Assembly (NCBI GenBank): GCA_004556705.1
Contig: SFGA01000052.1
Coordinates: 1-12,486 of the forward strand
Origin: Ruminococcus sp.
Lineage (GTDB): Bacteria > Bacillota > Clostridia > Oscillospirales > Acutalibacteraceae
DNA: 12,486 bases
Direction of reading: 5' to 3'
A model generated the notes under the pieces. That model did no database searches. It worked only from the letters and a program-made list of their open reading frames with translations, and was not told where the DNA came from. Below are positions 1 through 6,045 of the stretch, in pieces (position 1 is the stretch's first letter; every line of letters begins with the position of its first letter). The position numbers and the translations under genes were made by a program.

Positions 1-202
1 CCACCTATTGCCCTCTTGCGGTATCCCGATTTTGTTTATGCGGCTTGGAGTGCCGCACAAAATCGACCGCTGCGCCAACAGATGCTCCCTTTATCCGCCG
101 CAGGCGGCGGTCGCATACGTTGCCCGTCAGAGGAAGGCTTTATTCTGCTAGCATTTTCATTTGATAAAATCCGTAACCCGTCATACATCAGCAACAACCT
201 AA
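1..202. other. Gene-free leading stretch with short GC-rich hairpins
   Basis: No credible coding region is visible here; the open frames lack ribosome binding sites and resemble no family I know. Two short perfect inverted repeats stand out: TGCGGC/GCCGCA at 39-57 and CCGCCG/CGGCGG at 95-110. The segment around 84-140 (GCTCCCT followed by CAGAGGAAGGC) loosely recalls the ends of the palindromic element found intact further right, so this may be decayed repeat DNA. That last point is inference. Confidence 0.4.
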
Positions 203-408
203 CGGCAGGAGCAAACCCCTGCCCTACACTGTGGGATATAAATTTCACATTCACGTACAACCGCATTTTCAGCCTCCCTTGTGTAAAGGGAGGTGCCGAA
301 CGAACGTGAGGCGGAGGGATTGTAAGGTTGATTTTATATGATTTTATAAAAATACCTCAGTCATTTTTTTGTTACAAAAAAACGACAGCTCCCTTTACAA
401 GGGAGCCT
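203..408. repeat. Long direct repeat, copy 1 (about 206 bp)
   Basis: This segment recurs at 698-904 with only about three isolated substitutions before the last few bases, where the hairpin loop differs and is one base longer in the second copy. It has two parts. The first is a short hairpin (GGCAGG/CCTGCC, 204-222) plus about 45 bases of AT-rich spacer. The second is a palindromic element of roughly 140 bp (271-410) with hairpins at both ends. It contains no plausible ORF. The near identity suggests recent duplication or transposition of a compound unit. Confidence 0.9.
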
Positions 409-410
409 TA
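271..410. mobile_element. MITE-like palindromic element, copy 1
   Basis: Both ends are themselves hairpins and are also inverted repeats of one another. The left end has CCTCCCTT (273-280) pairing with AAGGGAGG (286-293); the right end has GCTCCCTT (388-395) pairing with AAGGGAGC (399-406). Internal to these, GGCGGAGGGATT near 310-321 is the inverted counterpart of the CTGAGG-type sequence near 350-360. The middle is AT-rich and non-coding. It resembles the small non-autonomous repeats common between genes in gut Clostridia; the family name is unknown to me. The exact ends and any target-site duplication are not certain. Confidence 0.6.
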
Positions 411-422
411 AGCTTAATAAAT

Positions 423-436
423 TATCAAATTTGATA
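423..436. repeat. 14-bp perfect palindrome
   Basis: TATCAAATTTGATA is a perfect palindrome just outside the right end of the first MITE-like copy. It could be a protein-binding site or simply AT-rich chance; no gene start lies close enough to assign a role. Confidence 0.35.
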
Positions 437-438
437 GT

Positions 439-527
439 AGCCGATAACCGTTATATATCTGCAAATCCGCTCGGCGGTGGTTTGCCGCCGCCGTTTGATT
501 GCTGTTGATATATGATAATTTTTGGCT
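439..527. repeat. Palindromic element with GC-rich core
   Basis: This is a nested imperfect inverted repeat. AGCC (439-442) pairs with GGCT (524-527), ATATATC (453-459) with GATATAT (507-513), GCAAATC approximately with GATTGC, and the core CGGCGG with CCGCCG. Its GC-rich core inside AT-rich arms differs from the neighbouring elements, so it is probably a separate small repeat family. No coding content is seen. Confidence 0.45.
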
Positions 528-553
528 GATATAATATTAAAGTATTCGCACAA

Positions 554-637
554 CCGTAGGGACAACCCTTGCGGTTGTCCGTCGATTTGATTTAATATGT
601 AATTTTTTGCGGACAGGGGCAAGCCCTGTCCCTACGG
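554..637. mobile_element. 84-bp element with terminal inverted repeats (CCGTAGGGACA...)
   Basis: The element begins CCGTAGGGACA (554-564) and ends TGTCCCTACGG (627-637), an exact 11-base terminal inverted repeat. Pairing continues less perfectly over about 28 bases on each side, and each arm also folds on itself. The spacer between the arms is about 28 AT-rich bases. It is too short to encode anything and fits a minimal MITE. Related half-elements occur at 203-228, 698-723 and 911-941. Confidence 0.6.
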
Positions 638-697
638 TATGATGTTAAATTCAATTTTGATAGCAACCTTTAGTTGTTATATATTCACTGATTACCT

Positions 698-904
698 CGG
701 CAGGAGCAAGCCCCTGCCCTACACTGTGGGATATAAATTTCACATTCACGGACAACCGCATTTTCAGCCTCCCTTGTGTAAAGGGAGGTGCCGAACGAAC
801 GTGAGGCGGAGGGATTGTAAGGTTGATTTTATATGATTTTATAAAAATCCCTCAGTCATTTTTTTGTTACAAAAAAACGACAGCTCCCTCGTCAGAGGGA
901 GCCT
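698..904. repeat. Long direct repeat, copy 2 (about 207 bp)
   Basis: This is the second copy of the 203-408 unit, offset by 495 bases and almost identical until the final hairpin, whose loop reads differently and is one base longer. It sits against the 3' end of the leftward pcrA gene, where its right end serves as terminator. Confidence 0.9.
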
Positions 905-906
905 GT
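766..906. mobile_element. MITE-like palindromic element, copy 2
   Basis: Same architecture as the copy at 271-410: left hairpin CCTCCCTT/AAGGGAGG (768-788) and right hairpin GCTCCCTC/GAGGGAGC (883-902). In this copy the right stem ends in C.G where copy 1 has T.A, so the pairing is kept by a compensated change in both arms. This suggests the hairpin, not only the sequence, is maintained. Confidence 0.6.
870..904 (-). terminator. Intrinsic terminator of the pcrA operon, formed by a repeat end
   Basis: On the minus strand the stem GCTCCCTC/GAGGGAGC (883-902, loop of 4) is followed after four bases by a run of seven T (plus-strand A at 871-877). This is a standard Rho-independent terminator 44 bases past the pcrA stop. 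The structure is the right end of the MITE-like element, so the repeat appears to supply the operon's terminator. Confidence 0.75.
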
Positions 907-910
907 GTCG

Positions 911-941
911 AACGACCGCAAGGATTGTCCCTGCGGTCGTT
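911..941 (-). repeat. Hairpin immediately after the pcrA stop codon
   Basis: AACGACCGCA (911-920) pairs perfectly with TGCGGTCGTT (932-941) around an 11-base loop, starting 6 bases past the pcrA stop. On the minus strand its sequence resembles the end of the 554-637 element (GCAGGGACAATCC versus GTAGGGACAACCC), so it is probably a solo end of that family. It lacks its own T run, so it may stabilise the 3' end of the mRNA ahead of the terminator. Confidence 0.55.
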
Positions 942-947
942 TTGATT

Positions 948-3374
948 TTATATCTTCTTCAAATTCGCCATTTTTGCCATAAGTTTTTTTGTTCCAACCT
1001 TTTGGAAGGCGATTTCAAGGAGCATATCGTTGCCCATCGGGGTTGCTCTCGACACAACGCCCTCTCCGAAAACTCGGTGGCTTACGGTGTCGCCTGCCTT
1101 GAAATCAAGCTTAACCGTCGAGGCGGATTTGCTATTTCCTGCGCCGGAAAAGCCTCTGTTTACGGTATTGCTGTGGCTTGAATATAAGCCCTGCTGTGCG
1201 TAACGGGCAGAGGAAGTCGAGTTATCTCTTGCTGAACCGCCCGAGCCGAAGCTTGAAAACGAGGAATGTCCGAAGAACGGATTATCCGAAGAGCGTTCAA
1301 GCAAATCGCTCGGAATTTCGTCCAAAAATCTTGACGGTCTGTTGTAGTTTGTAGAGCCGTACATCATTCTCTGCTTTGCATCGGTCAAATAAAGCTTCTG
1401 CTTGGCCCTTGTAATTCCGACGTAGCAAAGGCGGCGCTCCTCCTCGGTTTCCGCTTCGGAGAACATACTCTGTCTGCCGGGGAAAACACCCTCCTCCATA
1501 CCGGGCATAAACACAACGGGAAATTCAAGTCCCTTTGCGGAGTGGAGAGTCATAAGCACAACCGCATCCGCATCCTGATTGTAATTGTCAATATCGGTCA
1601 TCAACGCAACCTCTTCAAGGAAATCGCCGAGCGTTTTTTCGGGGTCTTCCTCGAAATATCTTGTCATATTTGCGCCCAACTGATTGAGGTTTTCCATTCT
1701 GTCCTCATACTTTACTGGGTCATCCTTGAGCGAACGGGCATAGCCTGTCGTTTCAAGCACTTCCGCTAAAAGCTCAGCCGGAGAAATCTCCTCAAGCCTT
1801 GATATGAAAGCATCTATCATATCTGTAAAGCCTTTTAGCTTTACAGCACTTCGCTTTAATAATTCGTAATTATCGGCGGTTTTTAGCACCTCATAAAGCG
1901 GTACTCCGAGCGTGTCGGCAATCTGTGAAGCATTGTTCACGGTGGTATCGCCTATTCCCCTTTTCGGAGTATTGATAATTCGCATAAGTCTTACCTTATC
2001 CGAAGTGTTATTGATTACGCTCAGGTATGCCATAGCGTCTTTGATTTCCATACGGTCATAGAACTTATGTCCGCCGATTATCCTGTACGGGATTGAGTTG
2101 CGCATAAGCTCCTGCTCTATCGGACTCGACATTGCATTCATTCGGTATAAAATAGCAAAATCGCTTAATTTACGCTTTCTTCCCCTGTCGTATTCCTCGG
2201 AAATCTTTTTAACTATGTATTTAGCCTCTCCCGTTTCATCGTTTACGGTGCGGCACTCAACCTTTTCGCCTGCACCGTTGGCAGTCCAAAGATTTTTGCC
2301 CTTTCTCTCGCTGTTGTTTGAAATTACGGCATTTGCGGCGTCAAGGATATTCTGCGTTGAACGGTAGTTCTGCTCAAGTCTGATGACAACAGCATCCGAG
2401 TATCTGTTCTCAAACTGCAAGATATTTTCAATCGTCGCACCTCTGAAACGGTAAATACTCTGGTCATCATCGCCGACAACACAAATATTTTTATATCCGT
2501 CTGCAAGCATTGAGGTAAGCTTATACTGTGCAAAGTTTGTGTCCTGATACTCGTCAACCATAATATGACGAAATCTTCTTTGATAATATTCAAGCACCTC
2601 GGGACAGCTCTCAAAGAGCTTGATTGTGTTTACGATAATGTCGTCAAAGTCCATAGCATCAGCCTCTTTAAGCATCTGCTCGTACTTTTTATACACCTGA
2701 CCGATTTTTTCAAGCCTTATATCGCCCGAATTGTCATTGATAAACTGCTCGGGAGTTATGAGTTGATCCTTTGCACGGCTGATTTCATTGAGAATTGACT
2801 TATGCGGCAGGAATTTATCGTCAATATCGAGAAGTCTTTGACACTCCTTGACAATACGCTTGCTGTCGTCGGTATCATAGATGGTAAAATGACTTGAAAA
2901 GCCGATTTTGTCGCCGTCACGCCTCAAAATACGCACGCAGGACGAGTGGAAGGTGCTTGCCCATATATCAAGTGCATCTTCACCTAAAATAAGAGAAAGC
3001 CTCTCTTTGAGCTCATTTGCCGCCTTATTCGTAAAGGTAATGGCGAGTATCTGCCACGGCTTCACGGCATTAACGCTCAAAAGGTCCTTTATGTCCTCAT
3101 AAACGGTCTTGTCGCCGTCAAGATAGCGGCGCATTTTTTCAATATCCGTATCGTCGGGAGTTCTTTCAAGCCACTCGGAATTATACGCATCGCCGTATTT
3201 TATAAGGTTTGCAATTCTGTTTACAACGACCGTAGTTTTTCCCGAACCTGCGCCGGCAAGAATTAAAAGCGGCCCTTTCGTATTAAAGACCGCTTTCTTC
3301 TGCATATCGTTCATTCTCTTAAATTCGTTTTCGATTATCTGTCTTCTTAAAGTTAAAATTTCGCTTTTGTCCAT
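948..3374 (-). CDS. pcrA: ATP-dependent DNA helicase PcrA/UvrD (superfamily 1)
   Basis: A full-length 808-residue 3'-5' DNA helicase of the UvrD/Rep family, Gram-positive PcrA branch, which acts in nucleotide excision repair and in clearing recombination proteins and stalled replication complexes. All SF1A motifs are present: Walker A AGAGSGKTT (about 40-48), Ia ITFTNKAANEL (about 110-120), Walker B DEYQDT (274-279), motif III GDDDQSIYRFRGA (about 300), IV LEQNYRST (about 335), V TLHSAKGLEF (about 610) and VI YVGITRAK (about 650). After a Ser/Gly-rich linker, residues from about 755 form the Tudor-like C-terminal domain (HRVFGEGVV) that contacts RNA polymerase in PcrA. The ATG at 3374 has GGAG seven bases upstream. 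It is the last gene of an operon, 13 bases after the fumarase-type gene. An insert around residues 60-100 makes it somewhat longer than Bacillus PcrA; this is common in clostridial homologues. Identity is near certain. Confidence 0.96.
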   Translation of the reverse strand: MDKSEILTLRRQIIENEFKRMNDMQKKAVFNTKGPLLILAGAGSGKTTVVVNRIANLIKYGDAYNSEWLERTPDDTDIEKMRRYLDGDKTVYEDIKDLLSVNAVKPWQILAITFTNKAANELKERLSLILGEDALDIWASTFHSSCVRILRRDGDKIGFSSHFTIYDTDDSKRIVKECQRLLDIDDKFLPHKSILNEISRAKDQLITPEQFINDNSGDIRLEKIGQVYKKYEQMLKEADAMDFDDIIVNTIKLFESCPEVLEYYQRRFRHIMVDEYQDTNFAQYKLTSMLADGYKNICVVGDDDQSIYRFRGATIENILQFENRYSDAVVIRLEQNYRSTQNILDAANAVISNNSERKGKNLWTANGAGEKVECRTVNDETGEAKYIVKKISEEYDRGRKRKLSDFAILYRMNAMSSPIEQELMRNSIPYRIIGGHKFYDRMEIKDAMAYLSVINNTSDKVRLMRIINTPKRGIGDTTVNNASQIADTLGVPLYEVLKTADNYELLKRSAVKLKGFTDMIDAFISRLEEISPAELLAEVLETTGYARSLKDDPVKYEDRMENLNQLGANMTRYFEEDPEKTLGDFLEEVALMTDIDNYNQDADAVVLMTLHSAKGLEFPVVFMPGMEEGVFPGRQSMFSEAETEEERRLCYVGITRAKQKLYLTDAKQRMMYGSTNYNRPSRFLDEIPSDLLERSSDNPFFGHSSFSSFGSGGSARDNSTSSARYAQQGLYSSHSNTVNRGFSGAGNSKSASTVKLDFKAGDTVSHRVFGEGVVSRATPMGNDMLLEIAFQKVGTKKLMAKMANLKKI

Positions 3375-3387
3375 TAAAATTCTCCGA

Positions 3388-3918
3388 TTATTTTATGAAA
3401 AGATTTCCGCCGTGCGCATCAATGGCAACCGTAAGCGGAAATGAATTAAATTCTAATTTTTTGACCGACTCGCAGCCCAAATCCTCAAATGCGATAACCT
3501 CGCACGAAGCAATGCACTTTGAAGCAAGCGCACCTGCTCCGCCTATCGCACAAAAATACACTGCGCCGTTTCTGACAATCGCATCACAGACGTCCTTTGA
3601 GCGAGGACCTTTGCCGACCATTGCCGCAAGCCCCATATCAAGCATACGAGGTGCGTAAACGTCCATTCTCGACGAGGTTGTAGGGCCGCAGGAGCCTATT
3701 GCAAGCCCTTCCGGTGTGGGAGTGGGACCTGCATAGTAAACAGTTGCGCCGTCTATGTCATAGGGCGTTTTTTCGCCGTTTTTCAAAAGCTCAAATATAC
3801 GCTTATGTGCGGCGTCACGGGAGGTGTAGACAGTACCGCTTAAATACACGGTGTCCCCTGCCTTGAGGTACTCCGCCGCCTTTTTGATTTCACTTGTGTT
3901 AATACGGTATTCGCTCAC
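3388..3918 (-). CDS. Fumarate hydratase class I, C-terminal (beta) subunit
   Basis: A 176-residue protein of the Fe-S hydro-lyase, tartrate/fumarate-type beta family, the swivelling domain that pairs with an iron-sulfur alpha subunit to interconvert fumarate and malate (or dehydrate tartrate). Family signatures seen: LSGTVYTSRDAAH (about 26-38), YYAGPTPTPEG, GSCGPTTSSRMD (about 76-87), MVGKGP and the glycine-rich GGAGALASKCI near 123-133. Length matches stand-alone beta subunits (about 180), so it is complete. The start is GTG at 3918, with AGAGGG just upstream inside the end of the divIVA-like gene; the two genes are 2 bases apart, which suggests translational coupling. The alpha subunit, normally directly upstream, is absent from this window. 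Substrate (fumarate versus tartrate) cannot be decided from the sequence. Confidence 0.9.
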   Translation of the reverse strand: MSEYRINTSEIKKAAEYLKAGDTVYLSGTVYTSRDAAHKRIFELLKNGEKTPYDIDGATVYYAGPTPTPEGLAIGSCGPTTSSRMDVYAPRMLDMGLAAMVGKGPRSKDVCDAIVRNGAVYFCAIGGAGALASKCIASCEVIAFEDLGCESVKKLEFNSFPLTVAIDAHGGNLFIK

Positions 3919-3920
3919 GG

Positions 3921-4712
3921 TCAGCCCTCTTTCGTGTTAAAGGGGAAGCTGTCGGGCTTGATATTCAAATCCTCATGAAAATCGGTGTGAGGCGGATACT
4001 GAATATATGTAAGACCGCTGCCGTCATTTGTTTCAAGCACTCCCGAAGCGTCGTCATCGACCTCAAACGAAAGCGAAAGATCGGGCTCAAATACTGCGTC
4101 CTGTCTTATAGACAAATTCTTAGCCGTCGCCGCCATACGCTGTGCAAGGATAGAAATATTAGCCTGAAGCTCGTCCACCGACTTTGTGAAAATAGCGGAG
4201 ATTTTATCGACCTCCGATGAAAGTCTTGCGATTTCGCTTGCCTGCTTTGAAATGTCCTCAGAAATTGTCTTTGAAGCGGCATGAGCCTTTTCATTGGCAG
4301 CCGCAACGAGATTTTCGGAATACTTTCTCGCATCGAGGAACGCTGCGCCCAAGCGAGCCTGAGCCGCCTCAATTTCCCTGTTATTCCTCTCGATTACAGA
4401 CTTCGCATTTGAATACTCCTCGGAAACCTTTGAAAGCGTTTCCAATCTCTCGACGATTTCGCCGTTCTGATTTTCAAGTGCGGAAATCCTCTCCGACTTC
4501 TCGGCAGTTTCCTTTTTAAGCTCCTCAAGCTGTGCGCAATCGTCAGTCAGCTCTAAAACCTTAGAGTTAAGCTCGCCGATTTTGCCGTCCTTCTTTTCGA
4601 CATCAGCCTTTAAGCTTTCGATTTCCTTTTTAAGCTCTTCGACATAAGAAATAACATCCTCTTTCTTAAAACCACCGAAAACGCTTGTTCTCATAATTTT
4701 TTCTGCGTCCAT
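3921..4712 (-). CDS. DivIVA-domain coiled-coil protein
   Basis: A 263-residue soluble protein. Residues 1-30 carry a DivIVA-type N-terminal motif (FGGFKKEDVISYVEEL), which in the family targets curved membrane at poles and septa. From about 22 to 200 the sequence is almost entirely coiled coil, rich in Glu, Lys and Leu heptads, with a break near 115-135. The tail from about 205 is acidic and non-helical, ending in a proline-containing segment. There are no membrane segments. By family knowledge it is a polar or septal scaffold that recruits division, cell-wall or chromosome-segregation factors; which of these is unknown. The ATG at 4712 has AGGGGTG upstream. It is the first gene of the leftward operon with the fumarase beta subunit and pcrA. 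It is shorter and more divergent than true DivIVA beyond the N terminus, so I give no gene symbol. Confidence 0.82.
   Translation of the reverse strand: MDAEKIMRTSVFGGFKKEDVISYVEELKKEIESLKADVEKKDGKIGELNSKVLELTDDCAQLEELKKETAEKSERISALENQNGEIVERLETLSKVSEEYSNAKSVIERNNREIEAAQARLGAAFLDARKYSENLVAAANEKAHAASKTISEDISKQASEIARLSSEVDKISAIFTKSVDELQANISILAQRMAATAKNLSIRQDAVFEPDLSLSFEVDDDASGVLETNDGSGLTYIQYPPHTDFHEDLNIKPDSFPFNTKEG
3925..3930 (-). promoter_or_regulatory. Ribosome binding site supporting the GTG start of the fumarase subunit
   Basis: AGAGGG on the minus strand lies six bases before the GTG at 3918 and within the last codons of the divIVA-like gene. It decides this start, because no suitable ATG exists nearby. 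Confidence 0.65.
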
Positions 4713-4751
4713 ATAAACACCCCTACGGATAAATTGTCATTATTATTTTTT

Positions 4752-4780
4752 ATTTTAACAGATTTCTGAACCAAATACAA
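4752..4780 (-). promoter_or_regulatory. Promoter of the divIVA-like / fumarase / pcrA operon
   Basis: On the minus strand TTGTAT (4775-4780) and TAAAAT (4752-4757) are separated by exactly 17 bases, a good sigma-A-type arrangement. Predicted transcription would start near 4745, leaving a leader of about 30 bases before the ATG at 4712. Confidence 0.6.
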
Positions 4781-4807
4781 CCTAAATGTGGATAATTGTC
4801 AAATAAA

Positions 4808-4836
4808 TTGATTTTACCTTTACTTTATGTTAAAAT
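4808..4836 (+). promoter_or_regulatory. Promoter of the alpha/beta hydrolase gene
   Basis: TTGATT (4808-4813) and TAAAAT (4831-4836) are 17 bases apart, and a TG one base upstream of the -10 gives an extended -10. It lies back-to-back with the leftward operon promoter, only about 28 bases apart. The leader would be about 16 bases. Confidence 0.65.
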
Positions 4837-4844
4837 ATGTGCAA

Positions 4845-4850
4845 AAGGAG
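4845..4850 (+). promoter_or_regulatory. Ribosome binding site deciding the hydrolase start
   Basis: AAGGAG sits eight bases before the ATG at 4859. The longer in-frame reading from a TTG at 4796 would begin upstream of the promoter -35 and has no such site, so it is rejected. Confidence 0.8.
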
Positions 4851-4858
4851 TGAGGATT

Positions 4859-5839
4859 ATGTCAAACGAAAAAAATCACGGTGCCTTGAAATATATGGCT
4901 ATCGTGGCAGGTGCGTTTGCAACAACATTTTACATTTCAGGTGAAATAGCATATCACTTTATGCTTTCAAGAAAAGGACTTAACGGCCCTATCGCAACCG
5001 CTGTGCAGGATAAGGAAAGAAAGTCTATTCAGGAAAACGAATACAGAGCAAACCTTGAGAGAATTCTCCACGAGGGTACTGATTGGTTCGAGTCCTTCCC
5101 GAAGGAAAAGCTTGAAACCGAAAACAGAAACGGAGATATTCTGCACGCCGATTTAATTAAGCCCGAAAAGGAGAGCAATATTTATGTTCTCTGTATTCAC
5201 GGCTACACCTCTGCACCGAAATTTATGGGAATTTACGCTAAGAAGTTCCGTGAGCTCGGCTACAATGTTGTTCTTCCGAGCCTTAGAGGTCACGCTGACA
5301 GCGAAGAGGAATTTATTTCAATGGGTTGGAAGGACAGGCTTGACGTCGTCGATTGGATTAACTACATCGTCAAGGAGCATCCCGACTGTGAAATTGTTCT
5401 TCACGGTGTTTCAATGGGTGCGGCTACAACTATGATGGCTCTCGGCGAGGAGCTTCCCTCAAACGTTAAGGCTGCTATCGAGGACTGCGGTTATACAAAC
5501 GCTTGGGACGTTATCAAGCACAAGATGTCGAAGATGAAAATTCCGGATTTCCCGTTCCTTTACAGTGCGGACGGCATAAACAGAATGAGGGAGAATTTCA
5601 GCTTGAAGGAGGCTTCTTGCACAGAGCAGCTCAAGAAATGCATCACTCCGTTGCTGTTCATTCACGGCGAGGCTGACGATTTCGTTCCTTATTCAATGCT
5701 CGACATTGTTTATGACGCTGCCGACAAGTGCGAAAAGGAAAAGCTTTCCGTTCCCGACGCGCCTCACGCACGCTCTGTTTGTGCTCACCCCGATTTGTAT
5801 TGGAATACAATTATCAACTTCCTTAAAAAGTACATCTAA
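4859..5839 (+). CDS. Membrane-anchored alpha/beta hydrolase (YqkD-like)
   Basis: A 326-residue alpha/beta-hydrolase-fold enzyme with one N-terminal hydrophobic segment (about 10-31), probably an uncleaved anchor holding the catalytic domain outside the membrane. The oxyanion-hole region is VLCIHGYTSAP, the nucleophile elbow GVSMGA places Ser185, the acid is Asp273 or Asp274 in GEADDFVP, and the histidine is most likely His303 in APHARS. A conserved LRGHADSE follows the third strand. The pattern fits the serine-hydrolase group of Bacillus YqkD and BAAT/prolyl-oligopeptidase-like proteins; the substrate (ester, acyl or peptide) is not inferable. It has its own promoter and is followed by a long hairpin, so it is probably monocistronic. 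The start is chosen at 4859 by the ribosome binding site. Fold assignment is firm, function open. Confidence 0.88.
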   Translation: MSNEKNHGALKYMAIVAGAFATTFYISGEIAYHFMLSRKGLNGPIATAVQDKERKSIQENEYRANLERILHEGTDWFESFPKEKLETENRNGDILHADLIKPEKESNIYVLCIHGYTSAPKFMGIYAKKFRELGYNVVLPSLRGHADSEEEFISMGWKDRLDVVDWINYIVKEHPDCEIVLHGVSMGAATTMMALGEELPSNVKAAIEDCGYTNAWDVIKHKMSKMKIPDFPFLYSADGINRMRENFSLKEASCTEQLKKCITPLLFIHGEADDFVPYSMLDIVYDAADKCEKEKLSVPDAPHARSVCAHPDLYWNTIINFLKKYI

Positions 5840-5857
5840 TCGGTATAATTTAATTTC

Positions 5858-5954
5858 AAGGGCATGGTGTTCAAGGCTAAGTGTTCATAAGGCAGTTTTA
5901 TGTGAGAAACCAATACTTCCTTATGAATACTCAGCCAATGAATACCATGCCTTT
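5858..5954 (+). repeat. 97-base hairpin between the hydrolase gene and spoIVA
   Basis: Two arms of about 35 bases (5858-5892 and 5919-5954) pair almost completely around a 26-base loop. Several mismatches in DNA are G.T, so the plus-strand RNA would pair through G.U wobbles, with one small internal bulge. Each arm also holds two copies of a GTGTTCA..AGGC-like unit. The 3' arm runs into TTTATTTTG, so it may terminate the hydrolase transcript 18 bases past its stop. Its size is unusual for a simple terminator; a mobile palindrome or a structured RNA is possible. Confidence 0.7.
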
Positions 5955-5959
5955 ATTTT

Positions 5960-5990
5960 GTCATAAACCGTACAACTTCCGAATATAAAT
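5960..5990 (+). promoter_or_regulatory. Possible sigma-E-type promoter for spoIVA
   Basis: GTCATAAA (5960-5967) and AATATAAAT (5982-5990), 14 bases apart, loosely fit the -35 (ATA-type) and -10 (CATANNNT-type) elements of the mother-cell sigma-E factor that drives spoIVA in Bacillus. The match to the -10 is imperfect; no good sigma-A promoter competes. Confidence 0.3.
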
Positions 5991-6011
5991 TTATCGAAAT
6001 ACAAATTCAAG

Positions 6012-6037
6012 TCCTCTCAAAAGAGGGTTTTAGGAGG
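6012..6037 (+). promoter_or_regulatory. spoIVA ribosome binding site with adjoining small hairpin
   Basis: A perfect AGGAGG (6032-6037) lies eight bases before the spoIVA ATG. Just upstream CCTCT (6013-6017) pairs with AGAGG (6022-6026). The same CCTC could alternatively pair with the ribosome binding site, so some translational control is conceivable, though not shown. Confidence 0.5.
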
Positions 6038-6045
6038 TACTGTTA

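Noticed and set aside
16..309. Open frame of 97 codons on the plus strand
   Set aside because: It runs through hairpins and into the direct repeat, has no recognisable motif and no ribosome binding site.
425..836. Short open frames on both strands in the repeat island
   Set aside because: They coincide with palindromic elements and repeats and have no family resemblance.
203..904. Possible CRISPR array from repeated units
   Set aside because: Only two long copies about 290 bases apart, not short regularly spaced repeats.
948..4712. A new defence system built from helicase, coiled-coil and hydratase genes
   Set aside because: The helicase is an ordinary full-length PcrA, the other two are recognisable housekeeping families, and no nuclease or effector domain is present.
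4796..4858. N-terminal extension of the hydrolase from a TTG start
   Set aside because: It begins upstream of the predicted promoter, has no ribosome binding site, and the ATG at 4859 has AAGGAG at ideal spacing.
5858..5954. tRNA or known riboswitch in the long hairpin
   Set aside because: A single long stem rather than a cloverleaf or a recognisable aptamer; it lies after a gene and about 90 bases before the next start.
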